Part shown: positions 11,630 through 21,674 of the stretch, piece after piece
Numbering within the stretch: the first letter of the stretch is position 1
Layout of the letters: each line of letters opens with the position of its first letter
Assembly: GCF_004361735.1 (NCBI RefSeq)
Contig: NZ_SNVV01000006.1
Location: forward strand, 171,288 to 235,287
Direction of reading: 5' to 3'
From: Azoarcus indigens
GTDB lineage: Bacteria; Pseudomonadota; Gammaproteobacteria; Burkholderiales; Rhodocyclaceae
DNA: 64,000 nucleotides
Notes under the pieces: model-generated
Databases searched by the model: none
The model's input: the letters and a program-made list of their open reading frames with translations, nothing else
What the model was told of the DNA's origin: nothing
Translations under genes and position numbers: made by a program

Positions 11630-12778
11630 TCAGGCTTCGCCGTCTTCCTGCGCGGCGCGGCCCTTGCGCTCGCCGCGCAACATGCGGCGCATGTCCTGCC
11701 ACCAGGCGCGGTCGAACACCCACGCCAGGCTGGGCAGCAGCGGCGCGAAATAGTGGCTGGCGGCCGAGGGCATGTCCTCGGCGGCAACCTCCGCGCCCAC
11801 GCCCAATGCACGCAGGCGCTCGGCCAGCGTGGGGTGGAGGAAATCGCCGTCGCGCTCGCTGTCGACCAGCGCCATCGCCGTCATCCTGGCTGCCACCGGG
11901 CGCAGGAAGCCAGCCGCCACGCCCAACCCCATCTCACGGTAGGGGCGGATCGAAGGCGGGTTCTGCGCGGCGCCGTGAGCCATCACCATCGGCCAGTAAT
12001 CCTGGCTGAGGAAGCGCTCCTTCAGCGTCACTTCCACCAGTGTCTGGCCCAGCACCGCCGGGCCGACCATCTCAGCCGCCATGGCGTCCGCCTCGAACTC
12101 TTCCAGGCGGGACAGCCGCACCATGTCGCGGTAGTAGCGGCGGAAGGTCACGTCCAGCGACGGCGCCGCCACCGGGCAGACCAAGCAGGCCCGCTCCAGC
12201 ACGCGCAGCCACCAGGCGCGGAAGTGCGCCAGCCAGGCGCCGGCACCCTGCCGCTGCAATGCCAGGTGGGAGAACTCGTGGGCCAGCACCGCGGCAAGCT
12301 GGTGGCGCGACAGGCTGTGGGCCAGCGGCAGGCCGACCAGCAGATGGGTGCGGATGGGGCCGAAGCCACCCCAGCTCGCGCGCTGTACCACCGCGGCGTT
12401 CATCTCGCCGGTGATCCATACGCCGTGAATGTCGCCCGCGCCCAGCCGGCCGCCGATGCGGTCTATGAGGCGGTAGAAGGAATCGGCCGCGGCGCGTGGC
12501 AGCAGGATGCCGGATGGCGGCGGCAAGGGTACCCACAGCAGGTGCAGCGCAATCACGAAGAAGGCGCCGGACAGCAGCGCCAGCAATCCCCAGGCGAAAG
12601 CGAGGAAGCCCAGCCCCTCGCCCAGCGCCTCCCAGGCCAACCACAGGCCGGCCAATTGCATCGATAACGCGCAGGCTGCGAAGAAGAGCACCGCCGCCAA
12701 CCCGGTGGCGGCGACCGCGCCCAGGCGCAGGGCGAGCCGCGAACGGATCGGGGATAAACGGGAAAGGACGGCGGGCAT
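11630..12778 (-). CDS. M48-family membrane metallopeptidase
   Basis: A 382-residue protein with two or three N-terminal transmembrane segments (about 19-45 and 53-82) and a zinc protease domain with HEFSH at 167-171 (HExxH) and the downstream glutamate in [13 protein letters not shown]. The C-terminal quarter contains [15 protein letters not shown], like other HtpX/M48 proteins. ATG at 12778 is preferred; an in-frame extension to 12904 shows no domain. It converges on btuF (19-bp gap) and is divergent from rhlE. Substrates unknown; membrane-protein quality control is an inference from HtpX. Unrelated in architecture to the second M48 protein at 32163-33269. Confidence 0.85.
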   Translation of the reverse strand: MPAVLSRLSPIRSRLALRLGAVAATGLAAVLFFAACALSMQLAGLWLAWEALGEGLGFLAFAWGLLALLSGAFFVIALHLLWVPLPPPSGILLPRAAADSFYRLIDRIGGRLGAGDIHGVWITGEMNAAVVQRASWGGFGPIRTHLLVGLPLAHSLSRHQLAAVLAHEFSHLALQRQGAGAWLAHFRAWWLRVLERACLVCPVAAPSLDVTFRRYYRDMVRLSRLEEFEADAMAAEMVGPAVLGQTLVEVTLKERFLSQDYWPMVMAHGAAQNPPSIRPYREMGLGVAAGFLRPVAARMTAMALVDSERDGDFLHPTLAERLRALGVGAEVAAEDMPSAASHYFAPLLPSLAWVFDRAWWQDMRRMLRGERKGRAAQEDGEA

Positions 12779-13088
12779 CGCTCGTCTCCAAGCATTTTCG
12801 GGACCGGAGCGGACTATAGCGTCCGCAGCGCAGCACAGATATTGTCCAAAAGCAATAGAGGCGTATTTTGTTACCCGCCTGTTACCTGTCGGTGATGCGT
12901 CCACCGCACTGCATCAGCAGCACCCCAACTCGCCAGCGGGCAGCGAAACCGCTATCATTCGCCGCCTCCGCGGTCCTGGCCAATCGATCGCGGCTTCTTC
13001 TCAAACGACCCTTCCGGTCCCCTTTCCCGCCCGCCTCGATTGGTGTCTCTCGGCTTCGAGCGACAGGCCGTCGCTGGAGCACTGCTGC
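12779..13088. other. Divergent leader region between M48 peptidase and rhlE
   Basis: 310 bp without a convincing gene. The half nearest the peptidase has a locally AT-richer patch (12838-12880) suited to a promoter. A TATCAT hexamer at about 12953 could be a -10 for rhlE but has no good -35. TGGAG stands about 9 nt before the rhlE ATG. The long rhlE leader could carry RNA-level control, but I see no recognisable element. Confidence 0.4.
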
Positions 13089-14735
<1,647 letters not shown>

Positions 14736-14753
14736 GCCCGGCGGCGGGCGCCC

Positions 14754-15497
14754 TCAGCCGGGACGCTCGCCGACCACGATCTGGTACAGGCCGCCGAACA
14801 GGCTGCGCCTGCGCCAGACGAAGCCCGCGCCCAGCGGCGACAGCGCGGTGATGTCCGCCCGCAGCAGCGACGGCGCATACGGCTCCAGCCAGCGGAACAC
14901 CGCCGCCATCGCTGGCCGCAGCGGGTTCCAGCTCGCGGGCTGGTGATAATCGACGAAGACGATGCGGCCACCCGGCCGCAGCGCGCCCAGCAGGTTGTGC
15001 ACGATGCGCGCCCGCTCCGGCGCCGGCACTTCATGCAGCAGGAAAAAGCAGCACACGCCATCGAAAGGGGGCTCCCCCGCCAGCGTGGCCTCCGCCGCGA
15101 GATCGCCGACGCGGACCTCCAGCCGGCATTTCCCGGCGGCCTTGCGCCACAGGTTTTCCACCTGCACCGGCGCCACATCCACCACCTCCAGGCGACCTCC
15201 ATCGCCCAATCGGCGCGCCAGCCGCATCGAGAAATCGCCATACACGCAGGCAGCCTGCAGCACCCGCTGGCCGGGTTCGAATTCGGCTACGGCGGCCTGC
15301 ATCAGCCGGTTCGCATTACCCCACAGGATGGCGTTGACCACCGGCATGCGATCCAGCAGCCGCAGGTTGCGGGGATTGAGATAGGCCCAGGTGTAGGTGC
15401 GGGCCAGATAGTCGGGGAGAGCGTCGGCGGGGGGCCTTGCACGGGTCTGCTCGGCCGCGGTGCCGCGTAATACGGGGTCTTCGGGTACCGGTTTCAT
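14754..15497 (-). CDS. rquA: Probable rhodoquinone biosynthesis methyltransferase-like protein RquA
   Basis: A 247-residue class I SAM-methyltransferase-fold protein. The N-terminal block YLARTYTWAYLNPRN, then VVNAILWGN and VLQAACVYGDFSMRLA (altered SAM-binding motif I), LRPGGRIVFVDYH and the end SLFGGLYQIVV match what I recall of RquA, the enzyme converting ubiquinone to rhodoquinone. That quinone has low potential and feeds fumarate reductase under low oxygen. ATG at 15497 chosen because it precedes the conserved part by about 28 residues; upstream in-frame sequence crosses the terminator. An ordinary ubiquinone or unassigned methyltransferase is the alternative. Lies between rhlE and leuA, 34 bp below the leuA terminator. 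Confidence 0.75.
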   Translation of the reverse strand: MKPVPEDPVLRGTAAEQTRARPPADALPDYLARTYTWAYLNPRNLRLLDRMPVVNAILWGNANRLMQAAVAEFEPGQRVLQAACVYGDFSMRLARRLGDGGRLEVVDVAPVQVENLWRKAAGKCRLEVRVGDLAAEATLAGEPPFDGVCCFFLLHEVPAPERARIVHNLLGALRPGGRIVFVDYHQPASWNPLRPAMAAVFRWLEPYAPSLLRADITALSPLGAGFVWRRRSLFGGLYQIVVGERPG

Positions 15498-15530
15498 GGG
15501 TAGAGCATAACCCCTGGCGCCCGGATGGAA

Positions 15531-15565
15531 AAAAGCCGGAGGCGACGATGCCGCCTCCGGCTTTT
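15531..15565 (-). terminator. Rho-independent terminator after leuA
   Basis: A perfect 14-bp stem (15531-15544 with 15552-15565, sequence GCCGGAGGCG plus flanking A/T) with a 7-nt loop. On the minus strand it ends in a run of six T. It also has TTTT on the plus strand but no plus-strand gene ends here, so it serves leuA, about 90 bp upstream. Confidence 0.9.
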
Positions 15566-15655
15566 CTCTTGCGCCCCGCTTTCCTGCCGCCGACACGCCC
15601 GGGATGCGGGCGATTGCTAGCGGCCGGAACGCTACCGGCTATCCGCGAACCAGCC

Positions 15656-17356
15656 TCAGCTGCCGACCTTGGCCACCGCCGGCGCCGCGACCACGCCGCG
15701 GGCGGCAAGGCGGTCGATGCCGGAAAGGATGGCGAGGATGGACGCGGTGACGATGTTGGCGTGGATGCCGACGCCGAAGGTGGCGCCGCTGCCGTCGCTG
15801 CCGGCCAGTTCCACGAAGGCCACCGCGCGCGCATCGGAGCCCTGGCCGATGGCGCGCTCTTCATAGCCGAGCAGCACCGCGCCAGCGTCGAGTGCGTTCA
15901 AGGCCGCGTCTATCGGGCCGTTGCCGACGCCACGCAACACCCGGCGCACGCCGCCCTCTTCCACCGTCAGGCTCACGCCCTGCTGGCCGCCGTGCTCGGC
16001 GAGGTGATGCTCGACATAGGCGAGCGGCGACTTCAAGGACAGGTACTCGGCCTCGAAGGCGTTCCAGATGTCGGCGGCGCTGACTTCGGTGCCCGTTTCG
16101 TCGGTGATGCGCTGGATGGCGGAAGAGAATTCCACCTGGAGCCGGCGCGGCATCACCATGCCGTATTCGGTTTCGAGCAGGTAGGCGATGCCGCCCTTGC
16201 CGGACTGGCTGTTCACCCGAATGATGGATTCATAGCTGCGACCGAGGTCGGCCGGATCCACCGGGAGGTAGGGCACTTCCCAGATCGTGTCCGGCTGCTG
16301 CACGGCGAAGCCCTTCTTGATCGCATCCTGGTGCGAACCGGAGAAGGCGGTGAAGACGAGGTCGCCGACATAGGGATGGCGCGGGTGGATGGGCAACTGG
16401 GTGCAGTGCTCCACCGTGCGCGCCACTTCGTTGATGCGGGAAAAGTCCAGGCCGGGATGCACGCCCTGGCTGTAGAGGTTGAGTGCGAGGGTGACGAGGT
16501 CCACGTTGCCGGTGCGCTCGCCATTGCCGAAGAGGCAGCCTTCGACGCGGTCGGCGCCGGCCATCACCGCGAGTTCGGCGGCAGCCACTGCGGTGCCGCG
16601 GTCGTTATGCGGATGCACGGAAAGCAGCACGCTGTCGCGGCGGGCGAGGTGGCGGTGCATCCACTCGATCTGGTCGGCATAGACGTTGGGCGTGCTCATC
16701 TCCACCGTCGCCGGCAGGTTGATGATGCATTTCTTCTGCGGCGTCGGCTGCCACACCTCGATCACCGCGTTGGCAACCTCGACGGCGAACTCCAGCTCGG
16801 TGCCGGAGAACACTTCCGGGCTGTACTGGAAGGTGAAATCGGTTTCCGGCTGGCGCGCCGCCATCTCGAGGAAGAACCTGGCGCTTTCCACCGCCAGTGC
16901 CTTGGTGCCGGCCTTGTCCTGCTCGAACACGATGCGACGGAAGTTGGGCGCGGTGGCGCTATAGACGTGCACGATGGCGCGCCTGGCGCCGCGGAGGGAC
17001 TCGAAGGTGCGCTCGATGAGGTGCGGGCGCGCCTGGGTGAGCACCTCGATGGTGACGTCGTCGGGAATATGACCGCCTTCGATGAGCTCGCGGACGAAGT
17101 CGAAGTCGGTCTGGGAGGCCGCCGGGAAGGCCACCTCGATTTCCTTGAGGCCGATCTCCACCAGCATCTTGAACATGCGCATCTTGCGCTCGCTGTTCAT
17201 CGGCTCGAACAAGGCCTGGTTGCCGTCGCGCAGGTCGGTGCTCATCCACACCGGCGGGCGGGTGATGCTGCGATCCGGCCAGCTCCGGTCGGCGAGCGGC
17301 TTGCCGCCGGGGAAGGGGTTGAACGGACGGTACTTGGTTTCGGGCTGCTTCAACAT
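15656..17356 (-). CDS. leuA: 2-isopropylmalate synthase, long (type 2) form
   Basis: First committed step of leucine synthesis: condenses acetyl-CoA with 2-oxoisovalerate. 566 residues: TIM-barrel catalytic domain with [13 protein letters not shown] (about 45-57) and [18 protein letters not shown] (metal-binding histidines), and a C-terminal leucine-binding regulatory domain (about 430-560). The N-terminal [18 protein letters not shown] is typical of the Corynebacterium-type enzyme, not of E. coli LeuA. ATG at 17356 is preceded by AAAGGAAT. A small ORF ends inside its first codons. It is followed by a strong terminator, so it forms a single-gene unit with a roughly 350-nt leader. Confidence 0.95.
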   Translation of the reverse strand: MLKQPETKYRPFNPFPGGKPLADRSWPDRSITRPPVWMSTDLRDGNQALFEPMNSERKMRMFKMLVEIGLKEIEVAFPAASQTDFDFVRELIEGGHIPDDVTIEVLTQARPHLIERTFESLRGARRAIVHVYSATAPNFRRIVFEQDKAGTKALAVESARFFLEMAARQPETDFTFQYSPEVFSGTELEFAVEVANAVIEVWQPTPQKKCIINLPATVEMSTPNVYADQIEWMHRHLARRDSVLLSVHPHNDRGTAVAAAELAVMAGADRVEGCLFGNGERTGNVDLVTLALNLYSQGVHPGLDFSRINEVARTVEHCTQLPIHPRHPYVGDLVFTAFSGSHQDAIKKGFAVQQPDTIWEVPYLPVDPADLGRSYESIIRVNSQSGKGGIAYLLETEYGMVMPRRLQVEFSSAIQRITDETGTEVSAADIWNAFEAEYLSLKSPLAYVEHHLAEHGGQQGVSLTVEEGGVRRVLRGVGNGPIDAALNALDAGAVLLGYEERAIGQGSDARAVAFVELAGSDGSGATFGVGIHANIVTASILAILSGIDRLAARGVVAAPAVAKVGS

Positions 17357-17496
17357 GGTCGATTCCTTTGCATTCGAGGTCGGACTGCGTTCAGTGCATG
17401 CGCGGCGGCCTGCGCGGCGGGTTGGCTGCCGGACGGCCGTTGGCTCGTGGTCCGGCAACCGGGTCGCAGTCGTAGCAGGGAATCGAGGTTGAACAT
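17350..17496 (-). CDS. Small ORF upstream of and overlapping leuA
   Basis: A 48-codon frame with a CGGAG ribosome site about 6 nt before its ATG. It begins [14 protein letters not shown], four leucines in the first ten residues, and its TGA overlaps codons 2-3 of leuA (bases 17350-17352). Such overlap lets leuA translation depend on passage of ribosomes through this frame. It resembles no protein I know. A role as leader or coupling ORF for leucine control is inferred from position and composition. Too short to exclude chance in GC-rich DNA. Confidence 0.45.
   Translation of the reverse strand: MFNLDSLLRLRPGCRTTSQRPSGSQPAAQAAAHALNAVRPRMQRNRPC
17424..17460 (-). promoter_or_regulatory. RNA hairpin inside the leuA leader ORF
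   Basis: Minus-strand GGTTGCCGGAC pairs with GTCCGGCAGCC (11 bp, 15-nt loop). One pair is G-U in the minus-strand RNA, while the plus-strand transcript would have a C-A mismatch there, which favours a function in the leuA transcript. It lies about 70 nt before the leuA start within the preceding ORF. No U-run follows, so it is not a simple terminator. Confidence 0.4.
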
Positions 17497-17600
17497 GGCT
17501 TGCTCCGGGAGGAAAACTTGCGCCACATCACGCACCGGGCCCGAATGGACTCGGCCGCCCGACGGGGCGGCACAGGAAAACGACAGGAGGGGGGTATTTT

Positions 17601-17699
17601 TTAGCTGCGCGGGCCGCGCAGCAGCAGGCCCAGCGCGGGGAGCGCCGGCAGCAGCAGGAGAGCGAAGGAGATGGCCGGAACGGCCTTGCTCGCGTTCAT
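17601..17699 (-). CDS. Leucine-rich 32-residue ORF, candidate leu leader peptide
   Basis: An ATG at 17699 opens a 32-codon frame whose centre reads ALLLLPALPALGLLL: nine leucines within 14 residues (14-27), then RGPRS and TAA. The last codons overlap a perfect 8-bp hairpin (17604-17622, GCTGCGCG with CGCGCAGC). Leader peptides of amino-acid operons carry such clustered codons for the end product, and leuA is the next real gene on this strand. A weak AGGG precedes the start. An alternative is a one-helix membrane peptide. No canonical terminator follows directly. Confidence 0.45.
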   Translation of the reverse strand: MNASKAVPAISFALLLLPALPALGLLLRGPRS

Positions 17700-17804
17700 G
17701 GGGCACAACCCTAGCCGATGGCCGGCGGCGGCGTCAAGCGCGCCACCGCCGGCCGGTGCGTATCCCGGCACGGACAGGCTGCGGACCGTGAAGTCCGCCA
17801 CGCC

Positions 17805-18173
17805 TCATACCGGCCGTTCCGCTTCCGGCAGCGGCGGGCCCACTTCCAGGTAGTTCTGCACGCAACGGATGCCGCCGGTATCGGCCGCGAGGCTGCCGGC
17901 CAGCTCGACCATGGAGCGGGAGCTGACCCGCCCCGACAGCATGGCCACGCCGCCGGTGACCTTGGCATTGATCTTCTCCCGCAGCAGCACCTTGTTGAAC
18001 TGCAGTTTGCTGCTGAGCTTCACGGTGAGGCCGTTGTCGCGGAAGAAGTTGATGTCCTCGTTGCGCACCTCGCAGCTGCCGGCACGCTTGGGCGCGGCGG
18101 CGGTTGCGATGTCAACCAGCAGCAGCGGCAGCGTGGCAGCCAGGACGATGGCATGAGTTCTCGTTATACGCAT
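17805..18173 (-). CDS. Periplasmic BON-domain protein
   Basis: 122 residues: signal peptide (about 1-26, MRITRTHAIVLAATLPLLLV then ATA), then a short Cys-containing segment (SCEVRNEDINFF) and one BON domain (about 42-112) with KVTGGVAMLSGRVSS and LAADTGGIRCVQNYLEV. BON domains bind phospholipid or stabilise the envelope (OsmY, DolP families). Two cysteines (about 34 and 104) could form a disulfide. Stands about 100 bp upstream of the leucine-rich ORF on the same strand and divergent from the diiron-sensor operon. Function beyond envelope location unknown. Confidence 0.8.
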   Translation of the reverse strand: MRITRTHAIVLAATLPLLLVDIATAAAPKRAGSCEVRNEDINFFRDNGLTVKLSSKLQFNKVLLREKINAKVTGGVAMLSGRVSSRSMVELAGSLAADTGGIRCVQNYLEVGPPLPEAERPV

Positions 18174-18288
18174 GGCGGGCTCCGGGGGAGGCAGGTCGTT
18201 CGACCCGGGGCGAAAGAGTCTAGCAGCGCCTGCAGGACTGAAATCGCGTCCGGCTGCGGCATTTGTAACGAAAGCTGCGGTATCTCCG

Positions 18289-18317
18289 TTGTAATAAATC
18301 CATTCGTCGGATAGGGT
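18289..18317 (+). promoter_or_regulatory. Candidate promoter of the diiron sensor operon
   Basis: TTGTAA (18289-18294) and TAGGGT (18312-18317) are 17 bp apart in an AT-richer patch 68 bp before the ATG at 18385. The match is only moderate. The 211-bp divergent gap (18174-18384) holds nothing else I can name. Confidence 0.3.
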
Positions 18318-18384
18318 CTAACGCTTTCCATTCGGCGTATGTCGCAGGCTGCGCCGGCCTTCCCACCACGGAGACCATGCAAGG

Positions 18385-19152
18385 ATGAGAAACGTCGAAC
18401 TGTTCGACGACGGCAAGCACCGTTTCGTACTGTTGAATGAAAGCGAGCCGGGCGAGGAAGACGGTATCCGCTCCAACCAGTACCTCATCGAGCACGAGGG
18501 CCACGGCGCGCTGCTGGATCCCGGCGGCTTCGGTGTGATGCCCCAGGTGCTGGCCGAGATGCTCGGCTATGTGCGCCCGGAACAGGTCGGCACCATCGTG
18601 CTGTCGCATCAGGACCCCGACATCGTCGGCGGCCTTTCCACCTGGATGGAGCTGACCCGCGCCCGGGTGCTGGCCTCCCGCATCTGGCTGCGCTTCCTGC
18701 CGCATTACGGCCTGCGCGACATGTCGCGCTTCGTCGGCGTGCCCGACGAAGGCATGGACTGGGAGATCGCGCCCGGTTACACGGTGCGCATCGTGCCGGC
18801 CCACTTCCTGCACTCCGAAGGCCAGATCAACGTCTACGACCCCGCCTCGCGCATCCTCTTCAGCGGCGACATCGGCGCCGCCATGCTGCCCAACGAGCAG
18901 GACGACGCCTTCGTCGACGATTTCGATGCCCACCTGCCCTACATCGCCGACTTCCACCGCCGCTACATGTGCTCCAACCACGCCATCCGCTGCTGGCTGG
19001 ACACCATCGCCGACCTGGAGATCGACGTGATCGCCCCCCAGCACGGCCCGGTCTATCGCGGCGCGGCGGTGCCGGCCTTCCTCGCCTGGCTGCGGGAACT
19101 GCGCTGCGGCGTGGACCTGCTGCAGCCCCGCGGCCGCTTCGTGCGGGAGTAA
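18385..19152 (+). CDS. Oxygen-binding diiron (ODP-type) metallo-beta-lactamase-fold protein
   Basis: A 255-residue MBL-fold protein of the flavodiiron/ODP type. Ligand-like residues: SHQDPDI (H75, D77, D79), H143 in FLHSEGQ, D162 in FSGDIG and H220 in APQHGP. In flavodiiron proteins the first motif is HxExDH; here the last position is I80, as in sensor relatives rather than reductases. There is no flavodoxin domain. Known ODP proteins bind O2 at the diiron site and signal to partners. The next gene, 6 bp on, is a GGDEF/EAL protein, so O2-dependent control of c-di-GMP is the inference. A lactonase-like hydrolase is less likely. Confidence 0.8.
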   Translation: MRNVELFDDGKHRFVLLNESEPGEEDGIRSNQYLIEHEGHGALLDPGGFGVMPQVLAEMLGYVRPEQVGTIVLSHQDPDIVGGLSTWMELTRARVLASRIWLRFLPHYGLRDMSRFVGVPDEGMDWEIAPGYTVRIVPAHFLHSEGQINVYDPASRILFSGDIGAAMLPNEQDDAFVDDFDAHLPYIADFHRRYMCSNHAIRCWLDTIADLEIDVIAPQHGPVYRGAAVPAFLAWLRELRCGVDLLQPRGRFVRE

Positions 19153-19158
19153 GGGGCG

Positions 19159-21333
19159 ATGCAAGACCTCCCCATGGCGGTCCCCTCGGCCACCGTCGCG
19201 CCGGTGGACCTGCAAGCCCTGCGCCTGCGCGTCATCGGCCGCCTCGCCAGCCTGCTTGAGAATCAGACCCGCAGCAGCGCTTTCGGCGCCGCGCTGGGCG
19301 ATCTCATCCGCGAGAAACACGGCGAAGTCAGCCAGGTACTGGACGCCGCCGCGCAGCTGCCGGCCGGTTCCGAGACCACCGCCCTGATGGGCCGGGTGCA
19401 GGACATGCTCGGCCGCCTGCGCGGCAGCTTCGACCTGCTGCTGACCGAACGCGCGCGCCAGAGCCAGGCCGGCAGCGACGACCTGCGCGACATCATCGCC
19501 GAGTTCGACGACATGTTCCGCCTGCTGCTCAACTCGCTGGTGGAGCGCGAGTTGCTGGAGCGCCAGAGCCGGGTGCTGGAGCAGATCATCCTGTCGCACG
19601 AGCGCATCGGCCAATGGAAGGAGTTCGTCCAGTCCATCCTGAGCGACTTCCACACCATCTTTCCCTTCGACGTCTTCTTCGTCGCCTTCGCCGAAGAGCA
19701 CGGCCTGGTGCTGTACGTGTATTACTTCGGCAGCTGCAACGAGGACTGCCGCAAGAACATCCGCCAGCAGCTCGTCCGCAGCATGATCGAGAGCCTCGGC
19801 CTGCCGCCGGACTCGCCGCTGGACTACGAGGAGTTCGAAGTGCAGCGCGGCCGCGAGATGAGCGCGCTGCGCGCCGACCAGATGATCACCGTGCGGGTGC
19901 CGGACCACTCCACCCAACTCGCCGGCCTGCTGGGCGTCACCTACCTCGCCTCCGCGCAGCTGAATCCGCGCGAGGAGAGCGTGGTGCGCTCCATCCTGGC
20001 GGTGATGGTGATGGTGGTCGGCTCCAGCAAGATCCTGTCGCGCACCCTGGCGGAGCTGGAGTATTACTCGGTGCACGACCCGCTCACCGGGCTGTACAAC
20101 CGGCGCCAGTTCAACAACATGCTGGAGTACGAGATCGGCCGCTCCGAGCGGCACGACCACGAATTCGCCCTGCTGCTGCTGGACCTGGATGACTTCAAGG
20201 ATGTGAACGACTCCTACGGCCACCCGGTGGGCGACCAGGTGCTGTGCCGCGTCGCCGAAATCCTGCGCGCCCATGTGCGCAAGGGCGACCTTGCCACCCG
20301 CATCGGCGGCGACGAGTTCGCCATCCTGCTGATGGAGACTGGCCGCGAGGGCGCGGTGGCGGTGGCGGAGAAGCTGGGCGGCGCGTTGCGCGACTGCGTG
20401 TTCACCGGCCCCAACGGCTCGCGCTTCCACATCACCGTCTCCATCGGCATCACCGTGTTCCCGCACGACGCCCGTACCGAGACCGACCTGCTCGCCGGCG
20501 TGGACATCGCCCTCTACCGCGCCAAGGAGCTGGGCAAGGACGGCGCCTGCACGCTGGACGCGATGCCCGACCGCCTGCAGGCCACCCGCAGCACCCGGGA
20601 GTACGCCGAGAAGCTGCGCGCCGCGCTGCGCGAGGGCCGCATCGTGCCCTTCTACCAGCGCATCGTGGACTGCCGCAGCGGCGAGACCTTTGCCTGCGAG
20701 GTGGTGGCCCGGCTGCGCGAGACCGACGGCAGCACCACCGCCGCCGGCGCCTTCATCGACACCATCGAGAAGTACGGCCTGGGCCGCGAGCTGGACCGCA
20801 ACATCATCACCCAGGTGCTGGAGGCGAGTTCCGCCCGCATCAAGACCGGGCAAGCGGCGCAGCGGGTGTTCATCAACCTGTCGGCGCAGGAGATCCAGGG
20901 CCGCGGCATCCTCAACTACGCCGAGGAGCTGTGCCACCAACTGGAGATCCCGCCCCACCGGGTGGTGTTCGAGATCCTGGAGCGGGACGCCATCGGCGAC
21001 ATGACCAATATGCGCAAATTCCTCGCCAAGCTGCGCAAGAAAGGCTTCGCCTTCGCCCTGGACGACTTCGGCAGCGGCTACAACTCCTTCCACTACCTGC
21101 GCGAGCTGCACTTCGAGTTCGTGAAGATAGACGGCGCCTTCGTGCGCAACATCGTCGAATCGGCGGTGGACCGGGCGCTGGTGCGCAACCTCGCCAACCT
21201 GTGCCGGGAGCTGGGCATCCTCACCATCGCCGAGTTCGTCGAATCGGCAGAGATCCTCGAGTTGCTCCAGGACATAGGCATCGACTATGCCCAGGGCTAT
21301 CACATCAGCCTGCCCTCGCCGACGATCTCCTGA
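19159..21333 (+). CDS. GGDEF-EAL c-di-GMP protein with GAF-like input
   Basis: 724 residues, soluble. N-terminal helical region (about 15-150, heptad-like), a GAF-like sensor (about 150-300, with SCNEDCRKN), a GGDEF domain (about 310-475) and an EAL domain (about 485-720). The cyclase site GGDEF (383-387) is intact and RKGD five residues before it is a complete inhibitory I-site. In the EAL domain the signature reads EVV (514-516), but the metal-binding glutamate, NLSA, FEILERD, DDFGSG (635-640) and KIDGAF are kept, so phosphodiesterase activity may survive. Second gene of a pair with the diiron protein. The net direction of activity cannot be told from sequence. Confidence 0.9.
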   Translation: MQDLPMAVPSATVAPVDLQALRLRVIGRLASLLENQTRSSAFGAALGDLIREKHGEVSQVLDAAAQLPAGSETTALMGRVQDMLGRLRGSFDLLLTERARQSQAGSDDLRDIIAEFDDMFRLLLNSLVERELLERQSRVLEQIILSHERIGQWKEFVQSILSDFHTIFPFDVFFVAFAEEHGLVLYVYYFGSCNEDCRKNIRQQLVRSMIESLGLPPDSPLDYEEFEVQRGREMSALRADQMITVRVPDHSTQLAGLLGVTYLASAQLNPREESVVRSILAVMVMVVGSSKILSRTLAELEYYSVHDPLTGLYNRRQFNNMLEYEIGRSERHDHEFALLLLDLDDFKDVNDSYGHPVGDQVLCRVAEILRAHVRKGDLATRIGGDEFAILLMETGREGAVAVAEKLGGALRDCVFTGPNGSRFHITVSIGITVFPHDARTETDLLAGVDIALYRAKELGKDGACTLDAMPDRLQATRSTREYAEKLRAALREGRIVPFYQRIVDCRSGETFACEVVARLRETDGSTTAAGAFIDTIEKYGLGRELDRNIITQVLEASSARIKTGQAAQRVFINLSAQEIQGRGILNYAEELCHQLEIPPHRVVFEILERDAIGDMTNMRKFLAKLRKKGFAFALDDFGSGYNSFHYLRELHFEFVKIDGAFVRNIVESAVDRALVRNLANLCRELGILTIAEFVESAEILELLQDIGIDYAQGYHISLPSPTIS

Positions 21334-21366
21334 AAGTTGCGTAACCGAATGTGAATGCCGGCTCAC

Positions 21367-21394
21367 GCGGCGGCTTGCAGGATGAAGCCGCCGC
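21367..21394 (+). terminator. Hairpin downstream of the GGDEF-EAL gene
   Basis: A perfect 10-bp stem (GCGGCGGCTT with AAGCCGCCGC, 8-nt loop) 33 bp after the stop, without a T-run. It may end the operon. The remaining gap to 21674 (340 bp in all) turns AT-richer near 21565-21620 and probably holds the sulfotransferase promoter, but no clear hexamers. Confidence 0.4.
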
Positions 21395-21674
21395 CGGCAC
21401 GCCGATGAGCGATCGCCTTCATTTCGGTTACGCCGTCCGGAAGATGTCCTGCGCGCCATATCCCGCATCAGCAAAGGCATTCGCCCGGTACGCGACAACC
21501 ATCACCACGCCCTCCGGCATACCCTGCCTGACGGCGTTTCGACCGCCTCCGCCACCCCGTCACTGCGTTAAGCTTTTACAGGAATCATTTCAAAACCCAT
21601 ACACAGCGGAAAACTCAAGGCGGTGACAGCCTTGCTAGCGTGACGCGCTTCCGGATTCTTCAGACCGCGCCACC

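Noticed and set aside
12779..12904. N-terminal extension of the M48 peptidase to 12904
   Set aside because: Sequence before residue MPAVLSRL has no homology-like features and crosses the likely promoter area.
15437..17791. Plus-strand open frame of 784 codons
   Set aside because: Antisense to leuA, crosses the leuA terminator, no domain.
18220..21498. Minus-strand open frame of 1092 codons
   Set aside because: Antisense to the diiron sensor and GGDEF-EAL genes; low-complexity His/Gln/Val-rich translation typical of a codon-position shadow.
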